Assembly: GCF_000420025.1 (NCBI RefSeq)
Contig: NZ_ATUD01000001.1
Span: 310,001-374,000 of the forward strand
Source of the DNA: Patulibacter americanus DSM 16676
GTDB lineage: Bacteria > Actinomycetota > Thermoleophilia > Solirubrobacterales > Solirubrobacteraceae
DNA length: 64,000 bases
Reading direction: 5' to 3'
The notes beneath the pieces were generated by a model. That model saw nothing but the letters and a program-made list of their open reading frames with translations. It was not told where the DNA came from and searched no databases. The position numbers were made by a program, and so were the translations under genes. Shown piece after piece: positions 28,648 through 36,856 of the stretch (its first letter is position 1; each line of letters starts with the position of its first letter).

Positions 28648-28709
28648 GCGCGTTCGTGGTGGCGGTGCCCCGGCCGTGCGAGCGGTCCTCGCACCGCTGA
28701 CGAACGCGC
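28648..28709. ncRNA. nested structured element between recQ and the MarR gene
   Basis: Outer arms GCGCGTTCGT (28648-28657) and ACGAACGCGC (28700-28709) pair perfectly over 10 bp. Inside is a hairpin GTGCGAG, loop CGGTC, CTCGCAC (28676-28694). GCGGTGC (28662-28668) can instead pair with GCACCGC (28691-28697), overlapping the inner hairpin, so two exclusive folds exist. Not part of a gene; it lies beyond the MarR terminator and upstream of the recQ promoter. A small RNA or regulatory leader is a guess. Confidence 0.3.
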
Positions 28710-28765
28710 CGAAGGAGGCGGGGTTCCACGTGGCTGACGGAGTGCGGTGGGAGGAGGACCCGGGA

Positions 28766-28785
28766 GGGGCGGCCGCGGCCGCCCC
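28766..28785 (-). terminator. 9-bp hairpin after the MarR gene
   Basis: GGGGCGGCC, loop GC, GGCCGCCCC, 3 bases beyond the minus-strand stop at 28789. Confidence 0.55.
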
Positions 28786-28788
28786 GCC

Positions 28789-29259
28789 TCAGAGCTGCTC
28801 CCGCAGCGTGTCGCGCAGCCGCCGGACGACCGCGTGCGCGCCCTCGAGCTCGTCGAGGTCGGGGTCGGGCAGCCATCGGCGGCGCGTCACCGTAGCCGCC
28901 TCCGAAATGCGGGTGAGGACGGCCCGGCCCTCCTCGGTGAGCCGGATGAAGGGCGACGTGCGGTGGTCCGGGTTGGGCTCCACGGTGGCCAGTCCCCGGT
29001 CCACCAGGTCGTCCGCGGTGCGCTGGAGCCCCTGACGGGTGGTGCCGAGGCGCCGCGCGGCCTGCGAGACCGTGAGTGGCTCGGCGGAGAAGACGCTCAG
29101 CGCGTACCACCGCGCCTGCGTCTGCCCCTCCTCCCGGGCGATGCCGTCCGCACCGCGGCGAAACAGACCGGCGAGCTCGAGGACATCGGCGATGAACGCC
29201 GCCACCGCTTCGTCGGGTCCGCCGTCCTCGTAATTGACAACACGTTGTCGCTTTGTCAC
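28789..29259 (-). CDS. MarR-family transcriptional regulator
   Basis: 156 residues with the MarR winged helix: Y-A-L-S-V-F, then L-T-V-S-Q-A-A-R-R-L-G-T-T-R-Q-G-L-Q-R-T as the helix-turn-helix, and the wing with V-E-P-N-P-D-H-R-T-S-P-F. MarR proteins repress, often releasing on binding a phenolic or reactive ligand. Divergent from a VOC-family gene 70 bases away, the usual MarR arrangement; it probably controls both. GTG start with a TAGACT hexamer upstream. Palindromes at 29236-29249 (within its first codons) and 29290-29323 are candidate operators. Confidence 0.88.
   Translation of the reverse strand: MTKRQRVVNYEDGGPDEAVAAFIADVLELAGLFRRGADGIAREEGQTQARWYALSVFSAEPLTVSQAARRLGTTRQGLQRTADDLVDRGLATVEPNPDHRTSPFIRLTEEGRAVLTRISEAATVTRRRWLPDPDLDELEGAHAVVRRLRDTLREQL
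29236..29249. promoter_or_regulatory. palindrome GACAAC-N2-GTTGTC, candidate MarR operator
   Basis: A 6-2-6 palindrome in an AT-rich spot inside the first codons of the MarR gene. Its form matches typical MarR sites; position allows autoregulation by roadblock. Confidence 0.45.
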
Positions 29260-29268
29260 GGTGTGGTC

Positions 29269-29274
29269 AGTCTA
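29269..29274 (-). promoter_or_regulatory. -10 hexamer TAGACT for the MarR gene
   Basis: Nine bases before the GTG at 29259 on the minus strand. Confidence 0.5.
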
Positions 29275-29289
29275 GTGCCCACGGCGGAC

Positions 29290-29323
29290 GTCTCCGGACG
29301 CCCGCCCCCACCCGTCCGGAGAC
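29290..29323. promoter_or_regulatory. 10-bp inverted repeat between divergent MarR and VOC genes
   Basis: GTCTCCGGAC (29290-29299) and GTCCGGAGAC (29314-29323) are perfect reverse complements, 24 bases start to start, placed just before the VOC start. Operator pair or a hairpin in the VOC leader. Confidence 0.45.
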
Positions 29324-29329
29324 CCCACC

Positions 29330-29731
29330 GTGCACCTCGCCTCGCTGCGCATCATCACCGACGACCTCGACGGTCTCGTCGCCTTCTACGAGGCCGTCAC
29401 CGGCGTGACGGCGCAGCGGCCCGCGCCGCCGTTCGCCGAGTTCGTGCTGCCCACCGCGACCCTCGCGATCGGGCACACGCAGACCGTGGCGCTGTTCGGC
29501 GCGGGCGCGGCCCGCGCCGCCGACAACCGCAGCGTGATCGTCGAGTTCCGGGTCGACGACGTGGACGCCGAGCACGCCCGGCTCCGGCCCCTGGTCTCGG
29601 ACTGGGTGCAGGAGCCCACCACGATGCCGTGGGGCAACCGCTCCGTGCTGTTCCGCGACCCCGACGGGAACCTCGTGAACCTCTTCAGCCCCGTCACGGA
29701 CGAGGCCATCCGTCGGTTCGCGGGACGCTGA
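29330..29731 (+). CDS. VOC-superfamily protein (glyoxalase/bleomycin-resistance fold)
   Basis: 133 residues with two beta-alpha-beta-beta-beta modules: S-L-R-I-I-T-D-D-L-D-G-L-V-A-F-Y and the second half V-I-V-E-F-R-V-D-D-V-D ending F-R-D-P-D-G-N-L-V-N-L-F. The last block contains a usual metal-ligand region, but the first-half His is absent from the expected strand, so metal dependence is uncertain. Divergent from the MarR gene and probably its target. GTG start. Substrate unknown; lactoylglutathione lyase-like annotation would be too specific. Confidence 0.85.
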   Translation: MHLASLRIITDDLDGLVAFYEAVTGVTAQRPAPPFAEFVLPTATLAIGHTQTVALFGAGAARAADNRSVIVEFRVDDVDAEHARLRPLVSDWVQEPTTMPWGNRSVLFRDPDGNLVNLFSPVTDEAIRRFAGR

Positions 29732-29814
29732 CGGGCTCACGCCGGATCGCGTCGGGTGTGCGCGTGTTCGGCCCGAGCACCCGTCGAAGGAGCCGCGACG
29801 GATCCGCCGGAGGC

Positions 29815-29834
29815 CGACCGCCGTACGGCGGTCG
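29815..29834. terminator. 20-bp perfect palindrome between converging VOC and xylB genes
   Basis: CGACCGCCGT followed at once by ACGGCGGTCG; a second small palindrome GGAGGA-AC-TCCTCC follows before the xylB stop at 29855. Fits a bidirectional terminator; as DNA it could also be a protein site. Confidence 0.5.
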
Positions 29835-29854
29835 ATCTCCGGGAGGAACTCCTC

Positions 29855-31312
29855 CTACGTCGCGGCGCCGCCCGGGGCGCCCCCACCCGTGAGCATCGGG
29901 TAGAGCGCCCGGTGCCCGGCCAGCAGCCCCGCGTAGGCCGCGACCCACTCCGGGTCGGGCTCGACGCGCGAGACGGGGTGCACGCACGCGTCGATCGCCG
30001 CCTCCACGTCGTCGAACGTCCCCGCCGCAACGCCGCCGAGCAGCGCCGCGCCGAACGCCGCGCCCGTGGCCACCGCGGTGCGCTCCAGGGGCAGATCCAG
30101 GACCGAGGCGAGGATCCGCAGCCACAGCTCGGACTCGGCGCCGCCGCCCGACACGCGGCCGACGGGCGGCCGGGGGCCGACCTCGGCGATCAGGTCGAGC
30201 GAGTCGCGCAGCCCGAACGCCACGCCCTCGAGCACGCTGCGCACGAGCGCGCCGCGGTCGTGGCGCAGGCCCAGGCCGACGAACGCCGCGCGCACGTCGG
30301 CGTCGGGGTAGGGCGTGCGCTCGCCCGCGAGGTACGGGGCGAACCGCAGCCCCTCGGCGCCGGGCGCCCAGGCCTCCGCCTCGGCCACCAGCGCGTCGAA
30401 GCCGACGTCGGTCCCGCAGGCGTCGCGCAGCCAGCGCAGGGAGCCGGCGGCGGAGAGCATCACGCCCATCACGTGCCAGCCGCCGGGCACCGCGTGGCAG
30501 AACGCGTGCAGCCGCCCCTCGGGGTCGGGCGAGAAGGCGCGGCGCCCGGCGAAGACGACGCCCGAGGTGCCCAGCACGACCGAGGCGGGACCGCCGTCGC
30601 CGACGACCCCCATCCCGACCGCGCCCGCAGCCTGATCCCCCGCCCCCGCCGCGACGGGCACGCCCGCCGCGGTGCGACCGGAGACCGCGGCGCTCTCCAG
30701 CAGCTCCGGCAGCCACGCCGGGTCGACCCGAAGCGCCTCGGCCAGCGCCGGGCTCCACGCCCGCTCCCCCACGTCGAGCAGCAGCGTGCCCGAGGCGTCG
30801 GAGACGTCCGTCGCCAGGACCCCGCAGAGCTGCAGCCGCACGTAGTCCTTCGGGAGCAGCACGTGCGCGATCCGCGCGTGAACGTCGGGCTCGTGCTCGG
30901 CCAGCCAGCGCAGCTTGGGGGCGGTGAAGCCCGCCAGCGGCCGGTTGCCCGACAGCGCCACGAGCCGCTCCAGACCCAGCTCCTCCACCAGCGCATCGCA
31001 CTGCGGCTGGCTGCGCCCGTCGTTCCAGAGGATCGCCGGCCGTAGCGGCCGCTGGTCCGCGTCGAGCACGACGAGGCCGTGCATCTGCCCCGTCAGGCCG
31101 ATCCCGTCGACCTCGTCGGCCCCGAGCTCCTCGAGCACCTCGGAGGCCGCGCGCCACCAGTCCTCGGGGTCCTGCTCGGCCCAGCCCGGGTGCGGGGTCG
31201 AGAGGGGGTACGCGCGCTCGGCCTCGGCCAGCACGCGTCCCTCCTCGTCGACCACGACGCCCTTGGCGGACGACGTGCCGACGTCGAGGCCGAGCAGGCG
31301 CACCCCGCTCAC
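29855..31312 (-). CDS. xylB: xylulokinase
   Basis: 485 residues of the FGGY carbohydrate-kinase family. It phosphorylates D-xylulose made by XylA. N-terminal phosphate loop G-L-D-V-G-T-S-S-A-K, substrate region G-L-T-G-Q-M-H-G-L-V, I-L-W-N-D-G-R-S, and the adenosine motif in the second half (G-T-S-G-V, S-G-G-G-A-E-S). The catalytic Asp is in G-A-G-D-Q-A-A-G. M-H-G-L and linkage to xylA/xylF support xylulose rather than glycerol or ribulose. The GTG start overlaps the upstream permease stop in GTGA. Confidence 0.93.
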   Translation of the reverse strand: MSGVRLLGLDVGTSSAKGVVVDEEGRVLAEAERAYPLSTPHPGWAEQDPEDWWRAASEVLEELGADEVDGIGLTGQMHGLVVLDADQRPLRPAILWNDGRSQPQCDALVEELGLERLVALSGNRPLAGFTAPKLRWLAEHEPDVHARIAHVLLPKDYVRLQLCGVLATDVSDASGTLLLDVGERAWSPALAEALRVDPAWLPELLESAAVSGRTAAGVPVAAGAGDQAAGAVGMGVVGDGGPASVVLGTSGVVFAGRRAFSPDPEGRLHAFCHAVPGGWHVMGVMLSAAGSLRWLRDACGTDVGFDALVAEAEAWAPGAEGLRFAPYLAGERTPYPDADVRAAFVGLGLRHDRGALVRSVLEGVAFGLRDSLDLIAEVGPRPPVGRVSGGGAESELWLRILASVLDLPLERTAVATGAAFGAALLGGVAAGTFDDVEAAIDACVHPVSRVEPDPEWVAAYAGLLAGHRALYPMLTGGGAPGGAAT

Positions 31313-32562
31313 CCGCGGCCCGATCCGGCGAGGTTGCGGCGGGCGACGGAGTCGACGGTGACGGCGGCGAGGAGCACGAGACCCGTGATGATGAACTTCG
31401 TCCCCGACGCCAGGCCGAGCAGCCCCAGCCCGTTGTCGATCGACGCGATGACGATCGCCCCGAGGACGGCCGCGCGGATGGACCCGCGCCCGCCGAACAG
31501 CGAGGTGCCGCCGATGACGGCCGCGGCGATGGAGTAGAGGAGGATCGTCCCGCCGCCCGCGCCGGTGTCGACCGACGTGAGGCGCGAGGCGAGCACGACG
31601 CCGCCGAGCGTGGCCATCATCGACGCGATCGCGAAGCACGCGATCCGCACGCGGTCGACGGGGATGCCCGCCCGCCGCGCGGCCTCGATGTTGCCGCCGA
31701 TCGCCATCACGTGGCGCCCGAAGCGGCTGCGCGTCAGGACCCACGAGCCGACGACGAACAGCACCGCCAGCATCAGCACGACGTACGGCACGCCGCGGTC
31801 CTCGTTCATGACCCACACGGCCGCGATCAGCGCGACGGCCAGGACGCCGATGCGCAACGCGAGCAGCGACACGGGGTCGACCGGCAGGCCCTTGCTCGTC
31901 CGCGTCCGCCGGCGGGCGAGCTGGTTCAGCGCGTAGCCGCCGATCCCCACCGCGACGAGGACCCACGAGGCCGCCGCCGAGATGAAGCCGTTGGCCAGGT
32001 CGATGATCGTCTGGCTCTGGATGACGACGGTGCCCTGGTCGCCGATGAGGACGAGGACCGCGCCGTTCCACGCCAGCAGGCCGGCGAGGGTGACCACGAA
32101 GGAGGGGATGCCGACCTTCGTGAACAGGAGCCCGTTGAGCGTGCCGATGAGCAGGCCGACGACGAGCACCACGGCGATCGCCGGGAGCCCCGCGAACTCC
32201 CAGTTGCCGCCCGGGAGCGTGAGGAGCGCGGCGATGGCCCCGCCGACGCCCGAGACGAAGCCGACGGAGAGGTCGATCTCGCCCAGCAGCAGGACGAAGA
32301 CCACCCCCATGGCGATCGTCATGATCCCCGCCGCCTGGATGACCAGGTTGAGGAAGTTGCCCGCCGTCAGGAAGTTGTCGTTCTGCGACTGGAAGACGAC
32401 GACGATGATCACCATCCCGATCAGGATCGGGAGGGCCCCGAGCTCGCCCCCCTTCACGTCGGCCCACCAGCGGACGGCGGCGTCGCGGAGCGAGCGCGGC
32501 TCGCCGGGCGCCGGCGCGGCGGTGGTCGGGTGCAGCGTCGGGTCGACGGTGGACGAGCTCAT
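31309..32562 (-). CDS. xylH: xylose ABC transporter permease
   Basis: 417 residues with about ten or more membrane helices. The diagnostic motif of ribose/xylose-type permeases is G-E-I-D-L-S-V-G-F-V-S-G. I-P-S-F-V-V-T-L-A-G-L-L follows, and G-G-N-I-E-A-A-R-R-A-G-I is the ABC contact loop. The N-terminal ~35 residues are Pro/Ala-rich and cytoplasmic. It would form the channel for a pentose taken up via the lipoprotein at 33458. ATG overlaps the xylG stop (ATGA), and xylB follows with a GTGA overlap. Confidence 0.92.
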   Translation of the reverse strand: MSSSTVDPTLHPTTAAPAPGEPRSLRDAAVRWWADVKGGELGALPILIGMVIIVVVFQSQNDNFLTAGNFLNLVIQAAGIMTIAMGVVFVLLLGEIDLSVGFVSGVGGAIAALLTLPGGNWEFAGLPAIAVVLVVGLLIGTLNGLLFTKVGIPSFVVTLAGLLAWNGAVLVLIGDQGTVVIQSQTIIDLANGFISAAASWVLVAVGIGGYALNQLARRRTRTSKGLPVDPVSLLALRIGVLAVALIAAVWVMNEDRGVPYVVLMLAVLFVVGSWVLTRSRFGRHVMAIGGNIEAARRAGIPVDRVRIACFAIASMMATLGGVVLASRLTSVDTGAGGGTILLYSIAAAVIGGTSLFGGRGSIRAAVLGAIVIASIDNGLGLLGLASGTKFIITGLVLLAAVTVDSVARRNLAGSGRG

Positions 32563-33455
32563 GCGCTGACCTCCTGGAGCTGACCGGGCACGGTGTCGAG
32601 CGCCCCGGCGGTGATGGCCTCGACGACGGCGGCCTGCGTCGTGTCGGCGACGGTGAACCGGGCGACGTCCTGGCCGAGGCGCAGGACGGACACGGAGTCC
32701 GCGACCTCGAAGACGTCGTGGAGGTTGTGCGAGATGAGGATCACGCCGAGGCCCTTCTCCGCCAGGCGCCGCACGAGGTCGAGCACCTGCCGGGTCTGGG
32801 CGACGCCGAGCGCGGCGGTCGGCTCGTCGAGGATCACGACCTTCGAGTTCCACATCACCGCCTTCGCGACGGCGACGGACTGCCGCTGGCCGCCGGAGAG
32901 GCCGGCGACCGTCTGCCGCACGGAGCGGATCGTGGTGACGGAGAGCCCCGCGAGGGTCTCGCGAGCGCGCTGCTCCATGTCGGTCTCGTCCAGGCCCCGG
33001 AGCGGGCCGCTCGTCTCCTCGCGGCCCAGGAACATGTTCTGCACCACGTCGAGGTTGTCGGCGAGCGCGAGGTCCTGGTAGACGACCTCGATGCCGAGCT
33101 GCGCGGCGTCCTTCGGGCCGCCGATCGAGACGGGCTTCCCCGCGAACCGGATCTCGCCCTCGTCGATCGAGTGGATGCCGGCGATCGACTTGATCAGCGT
33201 GGACTTGCCCGCGCCGTTGTCCCCGACGAGCGCGAGCACCTCCCCCGCGTGGACGGCGAGGTCCACGCGGTAGAGGGCCTGCACGGCGCCGAAGGACTTC
33301 GACACGCCGCGCAGCTCGAGCAGCGGCTCGCCGCCGAAGGGCGATCCGCCGGGGGCCGGGGCCGGGGCCCCGCCGGCCGCCGGGGCCGGAGCCCCGGTGG
33401 CGTCCGGGGCCACGGGCGCCGCCGACCCGGGCGGACGCTCCGGAGCGTCCGCCAT
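32559..33455 (-). CDS. xylG: xylose ABC transporter ATP-binding protein, single ATPase domain
   Basis: 298 residues. A Pro/Ala/Gly-rich leader (1-46) precedes one ABC ATPase domain: Walker A G-D-N-G-A-G-K-S-T, Q-loop Y-Q-D-L-A-L, signature L-S-G-G-Q-R-Q, Walker B V-V-I-L-D-E-P-T-A-A-L-G. Enterobacterial XylG has two fused ATPase domains; this protein has only one, as in other actinobacterial pentose importers, so it presumably works as a homodimer. GGAGGGG lies 8 bases before the ATG. Between xylF (3-base gap) and xylH (ATGA overlap). Confidence 0.92.
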   Translation of the reverse strand: MADAPERPPGSAAPVAPDATGAPAPAAGGAPAPAPGGSPFGGEPLLELRGVSKSFGAVQALYRVDLAVHAGEVLALVGDNGAGKSTLIKSIAGIHSIDEGEIRFAGKPVSIGGPKDAAQLGIEVVYQDLALADNLDVVQNMFLGREETSGPLRGLDETDMEQRARETLAGLSVTTIRSVRQTVAGLSGGQRQSVAVAKAVMWNSKVVILDEPTAALGVAQTRQVLDLVRRLAEKGLGVILISHNLHDVFEVADSVSVLRLGQDVARFTVADTTQAAVVEAITAGALDTVPGQLQEVSA

Positions 33456-33457
33456 CG

Positions 33458-34576
33458 TCAGATCCCCTCCTTGTCGCAGACGGCCGCGAGCTTGCCGGCG
33501 CACAGCTCGTCGCGCTTGACGAACTCGTCGGCCAGTACCGTCTCCTTCAGGTTCTCCTTCGTCACCGCGACGGGATCCAGCAGGACGGACGGCACCTTGC
33601 GGGCGCCGTCGTCGGACTCGCCGTTGACGAGGCCGGCGGGCGGCTGCTCGCCCTTCGAGAGCGCGATCGCGAGCTTCGACGCCGCGTCGGCCTCCTTCTT
33701 GATGGCCTTGTAGACCGTCATGCACTGGTCGCCCGTGAGGATGTTCTGCAGCCCCTGGATCGTGGCGTCCTGCCCCGTGACCGGCACCGGCGGCAGCTTG
33801 CGCGAGCGCATGGCGGAGACGACGGAGTTGGCCAGGCCGTCGTTCGCGGCCAGCACGCCGTCGATCTTGCCGTCCGTCTTCTGCAGCATCTGCTCGAAGA
33901 TGGTCAGCGCCTGCTGGTTGTCCCACTCCGGGACGGACTGGTCGGCGACCTTCTCCGCCTTGCCCTCCGCGTAGAGCGGGTCGAGCACGCTGTTGTAGCC
34001 CTGTGCGAAGAGCGTCGCGTTGTTGTCGTCGGGCGAGCCGTTGAGCTGCGCGATCCGCGGCTTGGTCTTCGAGCCCAGGCAGGAGACGAGCCCCTGGCCC
34101 TGCAGCTTGCCGACCTCGACGTTGTTGAAGGAGACGTAGTAGTCGGCCTTGCCCTTCAGCGTGAGCCGGTCGTAGTCGATGACCTTCACGCCCTTGGCCG
34201 CGGCCTGCGTCTCGATCGCCGCGCCGGAGCCCGAGTCGAGGTTCGTCAGCAGCAGGATCTTCGCCCCGTTGGTGATCGCCTGCTCGGCCTGCTGCTGCTG
34301 GGTCGACTTGTCGCCCTGCGCGTTCTGGATCTCGACCGGCACGCCGGCGGCCTTGAACGCCGCCTCGAGCAGCGGCCGGTCCGCGGTCTCCCAGCGCACC
34401 GAGCTCTGCGTGTCGGGCAGCAGCACGGCGACCTTCTGGGCCTTGGCCTCGCCGCCCCCGCCCCCGCCCCCGCCGGAGCCCTCGTCGTCGCTGGAGCCGC
34501 AGGCCGTCAGCCCGAGCGCCGCCACCATCGTCGCCGCACCGGCCAGTACCCGGCGGGTCGTCATCTGGGTCCTCAT
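33458..34576 (-). CDS. xylF: xylose ABC transporter substrate-binding lipoprotein
   Basis: 372 residues. Signal peptide with lipobox L-T-A-C (Cys26), then a Gly-rich spacer and a periplasmic-binding-protein type 1 sugar-binding fold. Visible marks are [39 protein letters not shown] and V-T-G-Q-D-A-T. Y-D-R and the N-G-S-P-x-D-N-N stretch are typical of XylF rather than ribose- or galactose-binding relatives. First gene of the minus-strand xyl operon, with AGAGGAGAG before the ATG. Divergent from xylA across a 190-base AT-richer control region. Confidence 0.92.
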   Translation of the reverse strand: MRTQMTTRRVLAGAATMVAALGLTACGSSDDEGSGGGGGGGGEAKAQKVAVLLPDTQSSVRWETADRPLLEAAFKAAGVPVEIQNAQGDKSTQQQQAEQAITNGAKILLLTNLDSGSGAAIETQAAAKGVKVIDYDRLTLKGKADYYVSFNNVEVGKLQGQGLVSCLGSKTKPRIAQLNGSPDDNNATLFAQGYNSVLDPLYAEGKAEKVADQSVPEWDNQQALTIFEQMLQKTDGKIDGVLAANDGLANSVVSAMRSRKLPPVPVTGQDATIQGLQNILTGDQCMTVYKAIKKEADAASKLAIALSKGEQPPAGLVNGESDDGARKVPSVLLDPVAVTKENLKETVLADEFVKRDELCAGKLAAVCDKEGI

Positions 34577-34652
34577 CGCTCTCTCCTCTGCCGCGCTCGT
34601 CGCCGCCGGGACATCCGGTGGTCGCGTACCGCGTCCTCGTAGCGGGGCGGCA

Positions 34653-34681
34653 ATCTCTCACCACCGGAGGAATAAAGTCAA
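34653..34681 (-). promoter_or_regulatory. xylF promoter TTGACT-N17-AGAGAT
   Basis: The minus strand shows a near-consensus -35 (TTGACT) and a weaker -10 with 17-base spacing, giving a ~70-base leader to xylF. The stretch 34660-34745 is the most AT-rich non-coding part of the locus and likely holds the ROK-repressor sites. Confidence 0.45.
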
Positions 34682-34752
34682 GAGCGCGGACAAAAGAATT
34701 GGCAGACGCCCCGACTTACGAACAGATTTGCCCGGAAGACCGGCGGGGCTGG

Positions 34753-34758
34753 TAGGAC
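34753..34758 (+). promoter_or_regulatory. -10 hexamer TAGGAC for xylA
   Basis: Eight bases before the ATG at 34767; last base departs from TANNNT. Confidence 0.35.
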
Positions 34759-34766
34759 TCCCCGTC

Positions 34767-35927
34767 ATGACGACCCCCTCCTCCTCCGCGCCGAAGCCGC
34801 GGTTCACCTTCGGCCTCTGGACCGTCGGCAACCCCGGGCGCGACCCGTTCGGTGACCCCACGCGCTCCCCCGTCGACCCGGTCGACTCCGTCGGACTGCT
34901 GGCCGAGCTCGGCGCCTGGGGCGTGTCCCTGCACGACGACGACCTCGTGCCGTGGGGCTCGTCCGCCGCCGAGCGCGACCGGATCGTCGCCCGCTTCGGC
35001 GCGGCGCTGAAGGAGCACGGCCTGGGCGTCGGCATGGCCACGACGAACCTCTTCACCCACCCCGCGTTCAAGGACGGGGCGTTCACGTCGAACGACCGCG
35101 GCGTGCGGCGCGCGGCGATCGGCAAGGCCATGCGCTCCATCGACCTGGGTGCCGAGCTGGGCGCCGAGGTCTACGTGTTCTGGGGCGGCCGCGAGGGTAC
35201 GGAGGTCGGCGTGGCGAAGGACCCCCGCGACGCGCTGGACCGGTACCGCGAGGCCATCGACGTGCTGGGCGACTACGTCGACGAGCAGGGCTACGACCTG
35301 CGCTTCGCCATCGAGCCGAAGCCGAACGAGCCCCGCGGCGACCTGTGGCTGCCGACCGTCGGCCACGCGCTGCACTTCATCTCGACCCTCGCCCGCCCCG
35401 ACCGCGTCGGCGTCAACCCCGAGGTCGCCCACGAGACGATGGCCGGGCTGTCCTTCCAGCACGGCGTCGGGCAGGCGCTGTGGGCCGGCAAGCTCTTCCA
35501 CATCGACCTCAACGCCCAGCGGATCGGCCGCTACGACCAGGACTACCGGTTCGGCGCGGAGGACCTGAAGGAGGCCTTCCACCTCGTCCGCCTGCTCGAC
35601 CGGGCCGGCTACGACGGGCCGCTGCACTTCGACGCCCACGCCTACCGCAACGCCGACGCGGCCGACGTGCGCGCGTTCGCCGAAGGCTGCATGTCGACCT
35701 ACGCCGCGCTGCTCGAGAAGGCCCGCCACTTCGACGCGCTGCCCGAGGTGCAGGAGGCGATGGAGGCCGCGTCCGTTGCCGAGCTCGGCCTGTCGACCAC
35801 CACGGGCGTCGGCGAGGCCGCGGAGCTGCGCGCCGCGGCCGACGACCTCGAGGCGCTGGCCGTGCGCGGCTACGGCAACGAGCGCCTGGACCAGCTGGCG
35901 GTCGACGTGCTCATGGGCGTGCGGTGA
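34767..35927 (+). CDS. xylA: xylose isomerase
   Basis: 386 residues, the length of the actinobacterial (class I) enzymes that interconvert D-xylose and D-xylulose using two divalent metals. Active-site blocks are intact: [10 protein letters not shown] (catalytic His), [10 protein letters not shown] (metal Glu and Lys), N-P-E-V-A-H-E, H-I-D-L-N-A-Q (metal Asp) and H-F-D-A-H-A-Y-R. The frame extends upstream for 196 codons opposite xylF; the ATG at 34767 begins the canonical N-terminus. GTGA overlap with the epimerase gene. Confidence 0.97.
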   Translation: MTTPSSSAPKPRFTFGLWTVGNPGRDPFGDPTRSPVDPVDSVGLLAELGAWGVSLHDDDLVPWGSSAAERDRIVARFGAALKEHGLGVGMATTNLFTHPAFKDGAFTSNDRGVRRAAIGKAMRSIDLGAELGAEVYVFWGGREGTEVGVAKDPRDALDRYREAIDVLGDYVDEQGYDLRFAIEPKPNEPRGDLWLPTVGHALHFISTLARPDRVGVNPEVAHETMAGLSFQHGVGQALWAGKLFHIDLNAQRIGRYDQDYRFGAEDLKEAFHLVRLLDRAGYDGPLHFDAHAYRNADAADVRAFAEGCMSTYAALLEKARHFDALPEVQEAMEAASVAELGLSTTTGVGEAAELRAAADDLEALAVRGYGNERLDQLAVDVLMGVR

Positions 35928-36856
35928 CCACGACCACCCCTGCGGGCGCCGCGCTGCGGTGCGGCGCCCTCACCGCCCTGGTGCGCGGCGGGCCGGTCCT
36001 CGAGATCGCCTCCCTCACCGACCGCGGGGAGGAGCTGCTCGTCCCCGGCGCCGAGCTCCCCGCCGCCGCCGCGGTCCACGGGGCCCACGGCGGGATCACG
36101 TTCCTGCACCCGTGGGCCAACCGGCTGGGCAGCGACACGTATGCGCTCGCCGGGCGGCAGGGCGTCGTGGCCCCGGGCGAGCCCGGGATCACCCGCGACG
36201 ACGGCGGCCTGGCCATCCACGGGGTGACCGCGGCCGGGACGGGATGGACCGTGACGCGGGAGGGGGACGCCCTGGCCCGGGCGCACCTCGCCCACGAGGG
36301 GGCGGACGGCACCCCGTTCCCGTTCCCCCATGAGGTCGACGTGCAGATCGCGCTCGCCGCGGACGGGCTCACCGCCACGGCGCGGATCACCGCGACGACG
36401 GCCCAGCCCGTCCCCGTCGTCGTGGGCTGGCACCCGTACCTGCGGCTCCCCGGCACCCCGCGGGCCGACTGGCGGCTGGGCGCCCCGCCGCGCGACCGCC
36501 TGACGGCCACGCCTGACGGGCTGCCCGACGGCGGCGAACGGGCCGAACCCGCGGAGGACGCGCCGCTCGGGGACCGCACGTTCGACGACGGCTACCGCAC
36601 GGGCGAGGGGGCGGCGTGGACGCTCGCCCACGACCGCCGCACGCTGCGGGTCCGCATGGCCGGCGGCTACCCCGTCAGCCAGCTCTTCGCCCCGGACGAG
36701 GTCGACGTCGTATCGATCGAGCCGATGGCGGCCGCCACGGACGCGCTGCGCGACGGGCGTGGGCTGGCGTGGGCGCGGTGTGGCGAGCCGGCCGTGGTCA
36801 CCTTCGCGCTCGACGTCGAGCCGCGGGGTGCCCCCGGCTATCGTCTCCCCGGATGA
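35924..36856 (+). CDS. aldose 1-epimerase (mutarotase) family protein
   Basis: 310 residues of the galactose-mutarotase fold: [10 protein letters not shown] (substrate Arg), G-L-A-I-H-G-V (His), [10 protein letters not shown] (catalytic His), F-D-D-G-Y, and V-D-V-V-S-I-E-P-M (catalytic Glu region). It would equilibrate sugar anomers before the isomerase. The GTG start overlaps the xylA stop in GTGA and its own stop overlaps the repressor start in ATGA, so it is inside the xyl divergon; a xylose role is inferred from that position. Confidence 0.87.
   Translation: MTTTTPAGAALRCGALTALVRGGPVLEIASLTDRGEELLVPGAELPAAAAVHGAHGGITFLHPWANRLGSDTYALAGRQGVVAPGEPGITRDDGGLAIHGVTAAGTGWTVTREGDALARAHLAHEGADGTPFPFPHEVDVQIALAADGLTATARITATTAQPVPVVVGWHPYLRLPGTPRADWRLGAPPRDRLTATPDGLPDGGERAEPAEDAPLGDRTFDDGYRTGEGAAWTLAHDRRTLRVRMAGGYPVSQLFAPDEVDVVSIEPMAAATDALRDGRGLAWARCGEPAVVTFALDVEPRGAPGYRLPG
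36839..36844 (+). promoter_or_regulatory. -10 hexamer TATCGT inside the epimerase gene, for the ROK repressor
   Basis: Eight bases before the ATG at 36853. The repressor can be co-translated with the epimerase or transcribed separately from here. Confidence 0.4.

Noticed and set aside
34179..34766. 196-residue N-terminal extension of xylose isomerase
   Set aside because: It runs antisense to xylF and through the control region; xylose isomerase begins at the ATG at 34767.
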